DNA from: CAYJBH01 sp964370605 | GTDB lineage: Bacteria > Bacillota > Clostridia > Oscillospirales > Ruminococcaceae | Assembly (NCBI GenBank): GCA_964370605.1 | Contig: CAYJJX010000017.1 | Location: 1-58,926 of the forward strand | Direction: 5' to 3' | DNA length: 58,926 nucleotides | Shown: positions 16,620 through 25,313 of the stretch, one piece after another | Numbering within the stretch: position 1 is the stretch's first letter | Layout of the letters: each line of letters opens with the position of its first letter | Notes under the pieces: generated by a model | The model's input: the letters and a program-made list of their open reading frames with translations, nothing else | What the model was told of the DNA's origin: nothing | The model's database searches: none | Made by a program: the position numbers and the translations under genes

Positions 16620-18050
16620 TTACAAAATCCCTTCCCATGCTTTGCTTTCTATAAATGTTTCGAGCAGATGGCTATCAAGCTTCCCTTCATGTGCCATGCT
16701 GCGCAATATCACCAATGCTTTTTCAAGCTTTATCATCGGTTTATACGGTCGATCCTTTGCCGCCAGACCGTCGAATATGTCGATTATAGTAAGAATTCGT
16801 GTCTCTTTACACAATTCGTCGCCTTTTAGCTGTTTTGGATAACCGCTTCCATCCAGCAACTCATGATGTTCACTGGCCCATTTTTTGACCATCATGTAAT
16901 TGCTCCCAAAGCTGACCTGACCTAGGATGCTCTCGGTCATAACCACATGGCTTTGCATTACATAACGTTCTTCCATCGTAAGTGTGCCGGTTGTAATGGA
17001 AAGTGAAGTAAGTTCACTGCTGGTCAACCAGTTGCGTGTTCTTCCCTGTAAATCAATATAGGTGCGCTGCGCTATTTCCTCAATTTCATCGAGTATATCA
17101 TCGTTCATGCGACCAACGGTATTTGCTTCGATAATTATCTCACGAGCACGTTCCAATTTTTGCGCCATTTGTTCGAACGGTATTCCATTCTTTGCCTCGT
17201 CCAACTTAGCTGTCAACTCAATTATATCCAAACGTGTGAGCACACGTTCCAACGCATCACCAAGACGACTCGATTTATTCATTACTTCGATCGGTACCGT
17301 TAACTTCCCGACATCGTGCAGCCAAACACTCATTATGAATTGCTTCTTATCATCCTCCGAAAAAGCAAGTTCCGGACGATGTGTGTCAAGCCATGACAAA
17401 AATTTCTCGGTGTATTGTACCATGTTTCGAGTATGATTAACATTGTACGGGGTTCGTTTGTAAATCGCAGTAGAAAGCGCTCTCACCAGCGAATTGAGCA
17501 ATCCTTTTATCTCGAGAGCCTGTCCCATCTTCACAAGACATGTAGCCGCAAGTGACGACAGTGCCGAAATATACACTTCCTGCTCTTCCGAGAAGGGAAC
17601 CGCCTCTCCGTCCGAATTCATGGCATTTATAAGCTGAACTACACCGATTTCATGGTTTTCCTTGTCGATCATCGGCACTACCAACATCGATCTTGTCACA
17701 TACCCGGTCATTGCATCATATCGCTTTGCACCCTCGTGACCACTATAATCGTTATCTTGTACATTAGAAATATTGATTAATGTATTATCCAAAAGCGCTT
17801 TTGCGCAGATATTTTGTCTTGTGAGCTCTACGGGTGGAAGATTATCCGAATCAAGGCGACCGCCCATACTCTGGGTGATCATGATTTTGAAGTAAAGCTT
17901 ATCATCTCGCTTGATATACAGTGTTCCAGCATCGCATCCCGCAATATCCATGGCGGAAGTCAATATAAGCTCAAGTAAAGTCTCGTCGTCTTTCTCTGAA
18001 CTCAATGCAAGGCTTATATCAAGTATTTTTCTGGAGATGGCTTCAATCAA
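16620..18050 (-). CDS. GAF-domain HD-GYP protein, putative cyclic dinucleotide phosphodiesterase
   Basis: 476 residues, cytoplasmic. An N-terminal GAF sensor domain (about 20-165) precedes an HD-GYP domain: WLHDVGKLTVP near residue 245 gives the HD pair, then after an insertion of about 110 residues come EHHELLDGSGYPKQLKGD and ILTIIDIFDGLAAKDRPYKP, the GYP part. HD-GYP enzymes usually hydrolyse cyclic di-GMP; the GAF domain may bind a cyclic nucleotide, which would tie it to the cyclase in the same operon. It starts at TTG 18050, overlapping the MBL stop by 4 nt, with GGAG 8 nt upstream, so the two are translationally coupled. The insertion between the HD and GYP halves is longer than usual. 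Confidence 0.87.
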   Translation of the reverse strand: MIEAISRKILDISLALSSEKDDETLLELILTSAMDIAGCDAGTLYIKRDDKLYFKIMITQSMGGRLDSDNLPPVELTRQNICAKALLDNTLINISNVQDNDYSGHEGAKRYDAMTGYVTRSMLVVPMIDKENHEIGVVQLINAMNSDGEAVPFSEEQEVYISALSSLAATCLVKMGQALEIKGLLNSLVRALSTAIYKRTPYNVNHTRNMVQYTEKFLSWLDTHRPELAFSEDDKKQFIMSVWLHDVGKLTVPIEVMNKSSRLGDALERVLTRLDIIELTAKLDEAKNGIPFEQMAQKLERAREIIIEANTVGRMNDDILDEIEEIAQRTYIDLQGRTRNWLTSSELTSLSITTGTLTMEERYVMQSHVVMTESILGQVSFGSNYMMVKKWASEHHELLDGSGYPKQLKGDELCKETRILTIIDIFDGLAAKDRPYKPMIKLEKALVILRSMAHEGKLDSHLLETFIESKAWEGIL

Positions 18051-18877
18051 AGGATTTTCTCCTCTCTTCGGTGGGCAAAAAAACCATTTGCAAACTTCTC
18101 TTTTAGTTGTTTTTGCATATTATATAACATCTCGTCGGTGCGATATGGGTCATGGTGTATTATGCCAAGCTGCTTAGCACCGGACTTTATGGCAAGCTCG
18201 GCCGCCTGCTCCCAGCAGGAATGACCGTAGCCTACCTTAAATTCAACCTCATCTTTGGTGTATTGTCCGTCACACAACAAAAGTGTACAATCCTTAGCAA
18301 ATTGTTCGAGCCGCTGTGAACTTTGCTGTGTTATCTCATAATCGGTGGCATACACAAGACTTTTTTCACCGTGACTGATACGATAAACGGTACAACCTCC
18401 CGGATGCGAACCTTCCATAAAATCGATCTTGACGTCACCGATATAAAACTCTTCGACACAGGTCACAAATTTTACGTTCGCTAAAAAAGCATCAGAATTG
18501 ACCGGCCAAAGCGGCGGTGACATGGCACTATCAAGACGTGTCTTGACATCTTTGCCGAAACGTTCAACGCCATAAACCGTGATATTGTAGCTGGCATCAA
18601 AAAAGATCGGGCATGCCATTATCCCTACAATATGATCAATGTGCATATGCGATATGAACAGATGGATGTCTTTATTGCCTTGGAGCACACTCGGCAACGA
18701 CAAAATACCGCTTCCTCCATCCAAAACGATAATTTCGCCCGCTACATTTAAGTAAACACATGCGGTCGCTCCGCCGTACGAACTATAGTTCGACCCCTCG
18801 TGAGCAACCGTGCCCCTTGAGCCTAATATTAATACCTGAAAATCCTTCAACTTACCTTCTCTATATATTTTAGACAA
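18047..18877 (-). CDS. Metallo-beta-lactamase-fold hydrolase, possible cyclic nucleotide phosphodiesterase
   Basis: About 276 residues of the MBL fold. Metal ligands are visible in FISHMHIDHIVG (residues about 75-85), the histidine of EGSHPGG, the aspartate of VYATDYE and the histidine of GIIHHDP. The overall pattern (GSRGT, YGGATACVYL, LDGGSGI) resembles class II-type cAMP phosphodiesterases and RNase Z relatives; a role in breaking down the product of the cyclase in the same operon is plausible but unproven. Start uncertain: the frame opens at TTG 18877 without a ribosome binding site, whereas TTG 18850 has AGAAGG 4-5 nt upstream and gives MKDFQVLILGSRGT. First gene of the four-gene operon. 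Confidence 0.8.
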   Translation of the reverse strand: MSKIYREGKLKDFQVLILGSRGTVAHEGSNYSSYGGATACVYLNVAGEIIVLDGGSGILSLPSVLQGNKDIHLFISHMHIDHIVGIMACPIFFDASYNITVYGVERFGKDVKTRLDSAMSPPLWPVNSDAFLANVKFVTCVEEFYIGDVKIDFMEGSHPGGCTVYRISHGEKSLVYATDYEITQQSSQRLEQFAKDCTLLLCDGQYTKDEVEFKVGYGHSCWEQAAELAIKSGAKQLGIIHHDPYRTDEMLYNMQKQLKEKFANGFFAHRREEKIL

Positions 18878-18906
18878 TTACAACTTGCATTATTGTGTGT
18901 TTTTGC

Positions 18907-18934
18907 AATATAATTGCAAACAATCGGTCGTCAA
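18907..18934 (-). promoter_or_regulatory. Promoter of the MBL/HD-GYP/FecR/cyclase operon
   Basis: On the minus strand, TTGACG (18929-18934) and TATATT (18907-18912) with a 16-bp spacer. Transcription would start about 40 nt before the preferred TTG start of the MBL gene. Confidence 0.5.
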
Positions 18935-19020
18935 CTTCACAATTTGTATAATTTATCGTTTCTTACGATGCCATTATAGCACTTTTCTTACCTTATGTAA
19001 ATAGATTTGATGAAATTGCA

Positions 19021-19049
19021 TTGACTTTTTTTGCCGAATTAGGTATAAT
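19021..19049 (+). promoter_or_regulatory. Promoter of the hydrogenase maturation operon
   Basis: TTGACT (19021-19026), 17-bp spacer, TATAAT (19044-19049). Predicted start near 19056, leaving a leader of about 150 nt before the first gene. Confidence 0.8.
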
Positions 19050-19055
19050 TTAGAT

Positions 19056-19206
19056 GCTGAAAGGAAAGTATTCTGACCTCTAAGCGGATAAAATAATATT
19101 TCTGATGACAAGGTGACACCTGAAAGTAAGAATCGATCGGCTTCTTGCCGTGGGAATTGTGTTTGCTCTTCCTGTATACTTTTGTGGGTGTACGGGGAGA
19201 TTTTTT
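19056..19206 (+). promoter_or_regulatory. Structured leader of the hyd operon
   Basis: A 150-nt untranslated leader with three hairpins seen by eye: AGGTGACACCT (19111-19121), CGGC/GCCG around TTCTT (19138-19150), and a longer imperfect one in which CTCTTC (19166-19171) can pair with the ribosome binding site GGGGAG (19194-19199). The last would hide the start site of the first gene. No known riboswitch consensus was recognised. Confidence 0.4.
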
Positions 19207-19464
19207 ATGTTTAGAATAGCGGTTATAAGTATCATAGCAGAAGATCAAAGCAGTTTTGAAACCATCAATCGACTGTTGCACGAGTACGGGCAGTATATTG
19301 TCGGTAGAATGGGTATCCCCTATAAAAAGAGAAGCGTCAACATCATTAGTGTCGTAATGGATGCACCGCAAGAGGCGGTCAGTGCTCTGTCGGGAAAACT
19401 CGGAGCTGTTCAAGGTGTCACAGCTAAAAGCAGTTTTTCAAAGGAAGTTTACCATGATGAATAA
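19207..19464 (+). CDS. TM1266-family iron-only hydrogenase system regulator
   Basis: 85 residues (MFRIAVISIIAEDQSSFETI start), the size of the small ACT-like/NikR-C-terminal-like TM1266 family that sits with HydEFG in anaerobes and is called the putative iron-only hydrogenase system regulator. It has no DNA-binding domain, so a ligand-sensing or protein-binding role is likely. The motif IIVGRMGIP-type segment (QYIVGRMGIPYKKRSVNIIS) is typical. ATG 19207 follows GGGGAG by 7 nt; an in-frame GTG at 19150 lies inside the leader and is rejected. The stop overlaps the start of hydE. Confidence 0.85.
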   Translation: MFRIAVISIIAEDQSSFETINRLLHEYGQYIVGRMGIPYKKRSVNIISVVMDAPQEAVSALSGKLGAVQGVTAKSSFSKEVYHDE

Positions 19465-20410
19465 CACAGAAATTGTAACCGCCCTCACCCTGCCCGATTT
19501 TTCAAAACTGTATAAAAAGGCTAACGATATCAAGCGAAAAATCTACGGCGATGATGTTTATGTGCGAGCCATCATCGAGTTTTCAAATTACTGTAGAATG
19601 GACTGTAAATATTGTGGGTTGAATTGCAAGAACAGCACTGTAAAGCGTTATCGCTTGACACCTGAAAACATTGTGGATATCGGAAAAACAGCGTATCAGG
19701 CTGGATACAAGACACTCGTAATGCAGTCGGGCGAGGACAAGTTTTTCACCGCAAAAGTGCTTGGTGAAATTGTCAAAGAGCTCAAAAAAACAGGCCTTAT
19801 TATAACACTCAGTTGCGGTGAAATGGACTTCGACGATTATGCGTATCTAAAAGAGTGCGGCGCCGACAGATATCTTTTGAAACATGAATGCGCCGACGAA
19901 AAAATATACAATGATCTGCACGGCAACAGCACCTTTGAAAACAGGTTGCTATGTCTTAAAAATCTTAAGCAGCTCGGATATGAAACGGGAAGCGGTTTCA
20001 TGATCGGATTGCCGGGACAAACACCGCAAACCATTGCAAAAGATATTGAATTGCTTAACAGTATCCCCTGTGACATGGCAGGAATAGGACCATTCATTCC
20101 ACACCCTATGACGCCACTCCGAGACGTACCGCCGGGTAGCAGTGAACTGACCAAGCGAGCCGTGGCACTTGCAAGGATTGTCATAGGAAAAATCAACCTG
20201 CCGGCAACTACCTCGCTCGGTGTGCTGAGCGGAAAGGATAAAGACGACATCTTTTCGTGTGGCGCAAACGTAATTATGAAAAAGGTAACCCCTGAACCGT
20301 ACAAATCAATGTATGAAATCTATCCGTCAAACCTCAAACCCACCGATATATATGGCGAGCGGCGTGAGCTTGAAGAAAACATTAAGGCTCTCGGGTACAA
20401 CCCAATATAA
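19454..20410 (+). CDS. hydE: [FeFe]-hydrogenase H-cluster maturation radical SAM protein HydE
   Basis: Radical SAM enzyme that, with HydG and HydF, builds the diiron subcluster of [FeFe]-hydrogenase. 318 residues. The SAM cluster motif CRMDCKYC gives C47, C51 and C54, followed by GLNC; MQSGED and the glycine-rich MIGLPGQTPQT segment also match HydE. Start: ATG 19454 (or the adjacent ATG 19457) follows AAGGAAG (19441-19447) and overlaps the TM1266 gene by 11 nt, so the two are coupled. The longer frame from 19361 is not supported. No hydrogenase structural gene is in the window. Confidence 0.95.
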   Translation: MMNNTEIVTALTLPDFSKLYKKANDIKRKIYGDDVYVRAIIEFSNYCRMDCKYCGLNCKNSTVKRYRLTPENIVDIGKTAYQAGYKTLVMQSGEDKFFTAKVLGEIVKELKKTGLIITLSCGEMDFDDYAYLKECGADRYLLKHECADEKIYNDLHGNSTFENRLLCLKNLKQLGYETGSGFMIGLPGQTPQTIAKDIELLNSIPCDMAGIGPFIPHPMTPLRDVPPGSSELTKRAVALARIVIGKINLPATTSLGVLSGKDKDDIFSCGANVIMKKVTPEPYKSMYEIYPSNLKPTDIYGERRELEENIKALGYNPI

Positions 20411-20436
20411 ACTTTACCGAAAGGACCGGACAAACT

Positions 20437-21855
20437 ATGTATGATATAAAGTCAGCCATCGCAGACGAATTTATCAGCGATGCCGAGATAAACGAGACAC
20501 TATGTCTTGCCGAAACACTAAAGGACGATGATAATGAAATTGATCGCATACTCCAAAAAGCACAACTAAAAAAAGGGCTTTCACACCGAGAGGCTGCAAC
20601 ACTGCTTCTGAACGAAGACAAAGACGTTACCGAAAAAATCTTTACACTCGCAAAAGAGATCAAGGAAGAGCTTTATGGGAACCGTATAGTTCTATTTGCG
20701 CCTCTTTATCTTTCCAACTACTGTGTTAATGGATGTATCTACTGTCCATTCAACCACAAAAACAGTAACATCAGCCGTAAAAAGCTTAGCCAGACAGATA
20801 TTGAAAAAGAGGTCGTTGCGCTCCAAGACATCGGGCACAAACGCCTTGCGATAGAGAGCGGCGAAGACCCGGTAAACCTGCCTATCGAATATATCCTCGA
20901 CTCCATAAACACCATCTATAACGTCAAGCACAAAAACGGTGCTATACGCCGTGTAAACGTCAATATTGCCGCAACCTCGGTCGAAAATTATCGACGACTC
21001 CGTGAGGCAGAGATCGGCACCTATATCCTTTTTCAAGAAACCTACCATAAGCCCACATACCTTGAACTGCATCCGACCGGACCTAAACACAACTACGCGT
21101 ATCATACCGAGGCTATGGACCGGGCAATGGAGGGCGGAATCGATGATGTCGGGCTGGGAGTCTTGTTTGGGCTGAATCTCTATCGCTATGATTTTGTCGG
21201 ACTTCTCATGCACGCAGAACATCTGGAAGCACGTTTTGGCGTCGGTCCACATACCATAAGTGTGCCAAGAATCTGCCCTGCAGACGGAGTGTCGGTGGAG
21301 GATTTCGACAACTCGATTTCCGACGAAATATTTGAGAGAATCGTGGCTATACTGCGTGTTAGTGTCCCTTATACCGGCATCATTATGTCAACCAGAGAAT
21401 CAGAGGCAATGCGCGGACGTGCTGTAAACATCGGAGTATCGCAGATAAGCGGTGCCTCAAAAACCTCGGTAGGCGGCTATGCCGAAGAGGAAGCAGAAGA
21501 AGACAATTCAAAACAATTTGACATTTCCGACAACCGCACACTCGACGAGGTAGTCGGCTGGCTGATCAAAACAGGACACATACCGAGCTTTTGCACGGCA
21601 TGTTATAAACTCGGACGCACCGGCGACCGTTTTATGGAGCTGGTGAAGAAGGGGCAGATAAAAAACGTATGCCATCCGAATGCCCTGATGACGCTGAAAG
21701 AATATGGTGAAGACTATGCTAAACCCGAAACAAAAGCATTAATCGACAACCTTATCGAATGTCAAATTGACAACGTACCAAACAAAAATTCTCGCCGTGT
21801 CACAATCGATAATCTATATGAGATTTCAAAAGGCAAGCGTGATTTCAGATTCTAA
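20437..21855 (+). CDS. hydG: [FeFe]-hydrogenase H-cluster maturation radical SAM protein HydG
   Basis: Tyrosine lyase that supplies the CO and cyanide ligands as an iron synthon for the H-cluster. 472 residues, full length. The radical SAM motif CVNGCIYC gives C96, C100 and C103. The C-terminal second cluster motif is present as C386, C389 and C412 (SFCTACYKLGRTGDRFM then NVCHP). ATG 20437 has AAAGGACCGG upstream and the gene follows hydE by 26 nt. It has everything expected for activity. Confidence 0.96.
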   Translation: MYDIKSAIADEFISDAEINETLCLAETLKDDDNEIDRILQKAQLKKGLSHREAATLLLNEDKDVTEKIFTLAKEIKEELYGNRIVLFAPLYLSNYCVNGCIYCPFNHKNSNISRKKLSQTDIEKEVVALQDIGHKRLAIESGEDPVNLPIEYILDSINTIYNVKHKNGAIRRVNVNIAATSVENYRRLREAEIGTYILFQETYHKPTYLELHPTGPKHNYAYHTEAMDRAMEGGIDDVGLGVLFGLNLYRYDFVGLLMHAEHLEARFGVGPHTISVPRICPADGVSVEDFDNSISDEIFERIVAILRVSVPYTGIIMSTRESEAMRGRAVNIGVSQISGASKTSVGGYAEEEAEEDNSKQFDISDNRTLDEVVGWLIKTGHIPSFCTACYKLGRTGDRFMELVKKGQIKNVCHPNALMTLKEYGEDYAKPETKALIDNLIECQIDNVPNKNSRRVTIDNLYEISKGKRDFRF

Positions 21856-21916
21856 ACAACATCGCAAAACCGCCAAGCAAATTTCACTTGGTAGCCAAGA
21901 AAGGAATGGTAATTTT

Positions 21917-23104
21917 ATGAGCCTCAATAGTACCCCCTCTGCAAATCGATTGCACATTGCAATTTTCGGCAAACAAAACAGTGGGAAATCCACCCTGCTC
22001 AACGCCATCACAAATCAAAATCTCGCTATTGTGTCAGAGCAAAAGGGAGCTACGACCGACCCTGTGTACAAGGCGATGGAGATAGCCAAGGTTGGACCAT
22101 GTATGTTGATCGACACCGCCGGCTTTGACGACAGCGGTGAACTGGGCAAACTGCGAGTGGAAAAGACAAAAGGTGTGCTCGACAAGACCGACATTGCCAT
22201 ACTACTGATTGCGGATAACGATCTCACGGCGGAAAAGGAATGGATAGAAGAAATAAAACGCCGCAAGATCGCTTTTATTGTCGTGGTGAACGATTTTTCT
22301 GATGCAGCTGATCAAACGGATTTATGTCAGAACGAACTCGACCTATGTCCTCTCAAGGTCAATGCAAAAACGCGCGAAGGCGTAGACGCTCTTCTTGAAA
22401 AAATTCTGGAAGTCATGCCGGAGCAGTTTGAGGAATTGAGCATTACCGCAGACCACGTTAAAGAGAACGATGTCGTCATGCTGGTCATGCCACAGGATAT
22501 CGGTGCACCTAAAGGGCGCTTGATATTGCCTCAGGTGCAGACTACAAGAGACCTTCTCGACAATGGATGTGTGATCATTTCGGTAACACAGGACAAGATG
22601 GAGCAGGCACTGTCAAAACTTGCCTCACCTCCCGACCTCATCATCACCGACTCGCAGGTATTCCCTTATGTTTATGAACGCAAACCGCAAGGCTCCCGTC
22701 TCACCTCCTTTTCGGTTCTGTTCGCTGCCTACAAAGGTGACAAAGAGGAGTTCTTGCGAGGGCTTAAAGCGTTTGAAGTGCTTCCGAGCGACAAGCAACT
22801 CAAGGTTCTAATAGCGGAGGCATGTACCCATGCGCCACAAACCGAAGATATAGGGCGTGTGAAGATTCCAAACATTCTAAAAAAACGTTTTGGCGATCGT
22901 GTAAGCATTGAAATCACCTCGGGCGGTGATTTTCCAAGCAACCTATCGGAATACGATCTCGTGATACACTGTGGCGGGTGCATGTTCAACCGTAAAATCA
23001 TGCTTTCACGGCTCGACCGAATAAAAGAACAGGGCGCGAACATTACAAACTACGGAATGTTCTTAGCGCAGTCGGCAGGAATACTTGACAAGATTGATAT
23101 TTAA
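21917..23104 (+). CDS. hydF: [FeFe]-hydrogenase H-cluster maturation GTPase HydF
   Basis: Scaffold GTPase on which the diiron subcluster is finished before transfer to the hydrogenase. 395 residues. The Walker A motif GKQNSGKST is at 18-26 and DTAGF at 66-70. The C-terminal FeS-binding ligands are present: C303 and H305 in ACTHAPQ, and H351, C352 and C355 in HCGGC. The frame is open further upstream, but ATG 21917 is chosen because AAGGA (21901-21905) lies 11 nt before it and the upstream part overlaps hydG. It follows hydG by 61 nt and is followed after 24 nt by the GNAT protein gene. Confidence 0.95.
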   Translation: MSLNSTPSANRLHIAIFGKQNSGKSTLLNAITNQNLAIVSEQKGATTDPVYKAMEIAKVGPCMLIDTAGFDDSGELGKLRVEKTKGVLDKTDIAILLIADNDLTAEKEWIEEIKRRKIAFIVVVNDFSDAADQTDLCQNELDLCPLKVNAKTREGVDALLEKILEVMPEQFEELSITADHVKENDVVMLVMPQDIGAPKGRLILPQVQTTRDLLDNGCVIISVTQDKMEQALSKLASPPDLIITDSQVFPYVYERKPQGSRLTSFSVLFAAYKGDKEEFLRGLKAFEVLPSDKQLKVLIAEACTHAPQTEDIGRVKIPNILKKRFGDRVSIEITSGGDFPSNLSEYDLVIHCGGCMFNRKIMLSRLDRIKEQGANITNYGMFLAQSAGILDKIDI

Positions 23105-23128
23105 CTATTATACATAAGGAGTTTTGTT

Positions 23129-25285
23129 TTGATAGGTTTTTTTGATTTTGCGGAATTTTACACCTCGTTCTTTAATGCGATCGAACTGCTTTTCACCGCC
23201 TTTTCGGCATACCTCGACACGGTCGATATTGTGCTGAAGGTTATTACGGCAGTCACAATACCGCCGACCATCATACTGCTTTTCCTGCGATTTCACAAGC
23301 ACTACCGACTGGTTTACGGCTTTTTCAAAAAGTACGGCATTGGCCGATGGCAATCACTCGGCATTGTGATTGCCTCTCGAAAAAACATGGAAATTAATCT
23401 TCGTTCCTTCATTGAATTTTCAATATTCAGGATCAGCGGAGAACATTCGGAAAGCAATGAATGGAACTTGATAATCGATGTATTTAAGGCACAGTTTATC
23501 AAGAATGTCAACGTAAACTATGTTTTGACCCTCGCCGATACATTTGTGTTAAAAAATGATTATATCGCGACCAGAATCGAGGAGTATCTTGAACTGCTCA
23601 TGACACCGCGTGCACAAAGCACACTTGCAATTGACGCGACAAAACCAATTCAATTCTTCTGCGAAATTCATATTGAAAACGGATATTCTGTGCCTCTTGT
23701 TCCCATTGCATCATTGCACCAACAGGATGGTGACGACTGGACACAGGTATCAAACCTCTACACCATGTCCTGCCTTGAAAGAAAAATGTATCCGTTCGAA
23801 GTTGCCTCATTCTACGTATGGCTAATGTGGATTCCATCGGTTTGTCTGACAGACGAGAGCTCGGAATATAAGCTTTGTGCATACGGTCTCGGTGACGAAT
23901 CTCTCGTTATACCTATGATTATCACCAATACATCACAGGAGGCGGAAGAACTTTGGGAAAACATACTGCAACGAAACCAAAAATATAGCTTCGGTGTGTT
24001 TATCAAAGGCACATTCCGACTGATGAAGTCAGACAGCTATATGGATCATAATCGAGTTAAGTTTTCAGAAAACAGTGCCAAATACTGCGAAAATGTTCAG
24101 ACAAACAACGTGTTTTTGCTTGAACATATCAATCACGATATCCTCTATGCCAAAGAGGGACTTTTCACCGCTTACATCTGGGTTATGATCTATTACACAA
24201 CCGAACAGGAACAGGCGTTTGACTGCCAACGCTGTACCGCATTTTTTGAACACGCAAATCTTGCCAACAATCAGACGGTCGAAATCCTTGTTCAATCGCT
24301 CAAGCGCAAAGTAGTGCTTGCTTTTGAACAGATATTCCAAGACGAAGCCAACCATGACAGGACCTATTATATCCCTTGGTCTCTCGACAAAAGCGTATAC
24401 AACGAGGTGGCGCAGGAGATACTGCGTCTTCAAGCTGACAAGGAATATCGTTTCCATGATCTTTTTAAAACAAATATTTGTCTCGACGGTTGTCGCATAA
24501 ATGCCGACGAGATACTAAATAATATTGACGACGTATTTGACGAGGACTATATGGCTCAAACATACCGACACATTGATTTTGACGACCCCGCAGATTTGAC
24601 ACTGCTTGCCTCTTTCTATTTTGATATATATGTAAAAGAATTCCCAAATGAAAATGAGCGGGAATCACTGGAAAACATAATTAAACAGGCAAAAAGATTT
24701 AAAAACAGTAGCGCCGACGTGTCTTATCATTGCATACTTGCCATTCAGGACTCAAAGGTAATCGGCGGTATTATCGGTGATTACTTTGCCTCCATAAACA
24801 GTGCCGCAATCGAATTTGTGACCATAGATAGCCGCTACCGCCGCCGTGGCGGTGCAACAAAGCTTATCAGCAAGTTTATAGGCTATTGCGACCGTGATGC
24901 AACACGTGTCTTGAACAAACCCGGCATCGACTACTACTTCTTCGAGGTTGAAAGACAGGATATGGCACCGGACGAGGTAGAACAAGAAATCCGCAACAAG
25001 CGATTGGCATTCTGGGCGAGAAATGCTGCAAAAACACTCGATTTCAAATACCGTCAACCGTCAATCGATGCAACAAAACAGCCGGTCGATGACCTCTGGC
25101 TTTCAATTCGGGTCATGAACGGCACGGCAAATGTAATCGAGGGTGACTTTATACTCTCGTTCTTGTATGAGTATTTCACCCACGCTTTTGGAATTGAAAA
25201 CGCAAAAGAGTTGCCCATTTACGGTGAGCTAGCCGAGCGATTGCAAGGCAAGCCCATCAAAATGAAACATATCGACAATGTCTAA
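23129..25285 (+). CDS. Unrecognised membrane-anchored protein with C-terminal GNAT domain
   Basis: 718 residues. A hydrophobic segment at about 33-54 should anchor it to the membrane. Residues about 75-480 match no family I know. Residues about 490-650 look like a GNAT acetyltransferase: CILAIQDSKVIGGIIGDYFA (beta 2-4), FVTIDSRYRRRGGATKLISK (the acetyl-CoA loop, here R-R-G-G-A) and a later YYFFEVER strand. The tail is about 70 residues long. TTG 23129 is supported by AAGGAG (23116-23121) 7 nt upstream. It sits 24 nt after hydF on the same strand with no terminator between, so it is probably cotranscribed with the hydrogenase maturation genes. Its substrate and link to hydrogenase are unknown. 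Confidence 0.75.
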   Translation: MIGFFDFAEFYTSFFNAIELLFTAFSAYLDTVDIVLKVITAVTIPPTIILLFLRFHKHYRLVYGFFKKYGIGRWQSLGIVIASRKNMEINLRSFIEFSIFRISGEHSESNEWNLIIDVFKAQFIKNVNVNYVLTLADTFVLKNDYIATRIEEYLELLMTPRAQSTLAIDATKPIQFFCEIHIENGYSVPLVPIASLHQQDGDDWTQVSNLYTMSCLERKMYPFEVASFYVWLMWIPSVCLTDESSEYKLCAYGLGDESLVIPMIITNTSQEAEELWENILQRNQKYSFGVFIKGTFRLMKSDSYMDHNRVKFSENSAKYCENVQTNNVFLLEHINHDILYAKEGLFTAYIWVMIYYTTEQEQAFDCQRCTAFFEHANLANNQTVEILVQSLKRKVVLAFEQIFQDEANHDRTYYIPWSLDKSVYNEVAQEILRLQADKEYRFHDLFKTNICLDGCRINADEILNNIDDVFDEDYMAQTYRHIDFDDPADLTLLASFYFDIYVKEFPNENERESLENIIKQAKRFKNSSADVSYHCILAIQDSKVIGGIIGDYFASINSAAIEFVTIDSRYRRRGGATKLISKFIGYCDRDATRVLNKPGIDYYFFEVERQDMAPDEVEQEIRNKRLAFWARNAAKTLDFKYRQPSIDATKQPVDDLWLSIRVMNGTANVIEGDFILSFLYEYFTHAFGIENAKELPIYGELAERLQGKPIKMKHIDNV

Positions 25286-25313
25286 AATCTGATTTTCGAA
25301 TTGCAGAAAAACA

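Noticed and set aside
19101..19150. Hammerhead ribozyme-like core (CTGATGA ... GAAA) in the hyd leader
   Set aside because: Two unpaired bases separate CTGATGA from the small stem II, the A15.1-U16.1 pair and the cleavage triplet are missing after the next stem, and no stem I partner exists.
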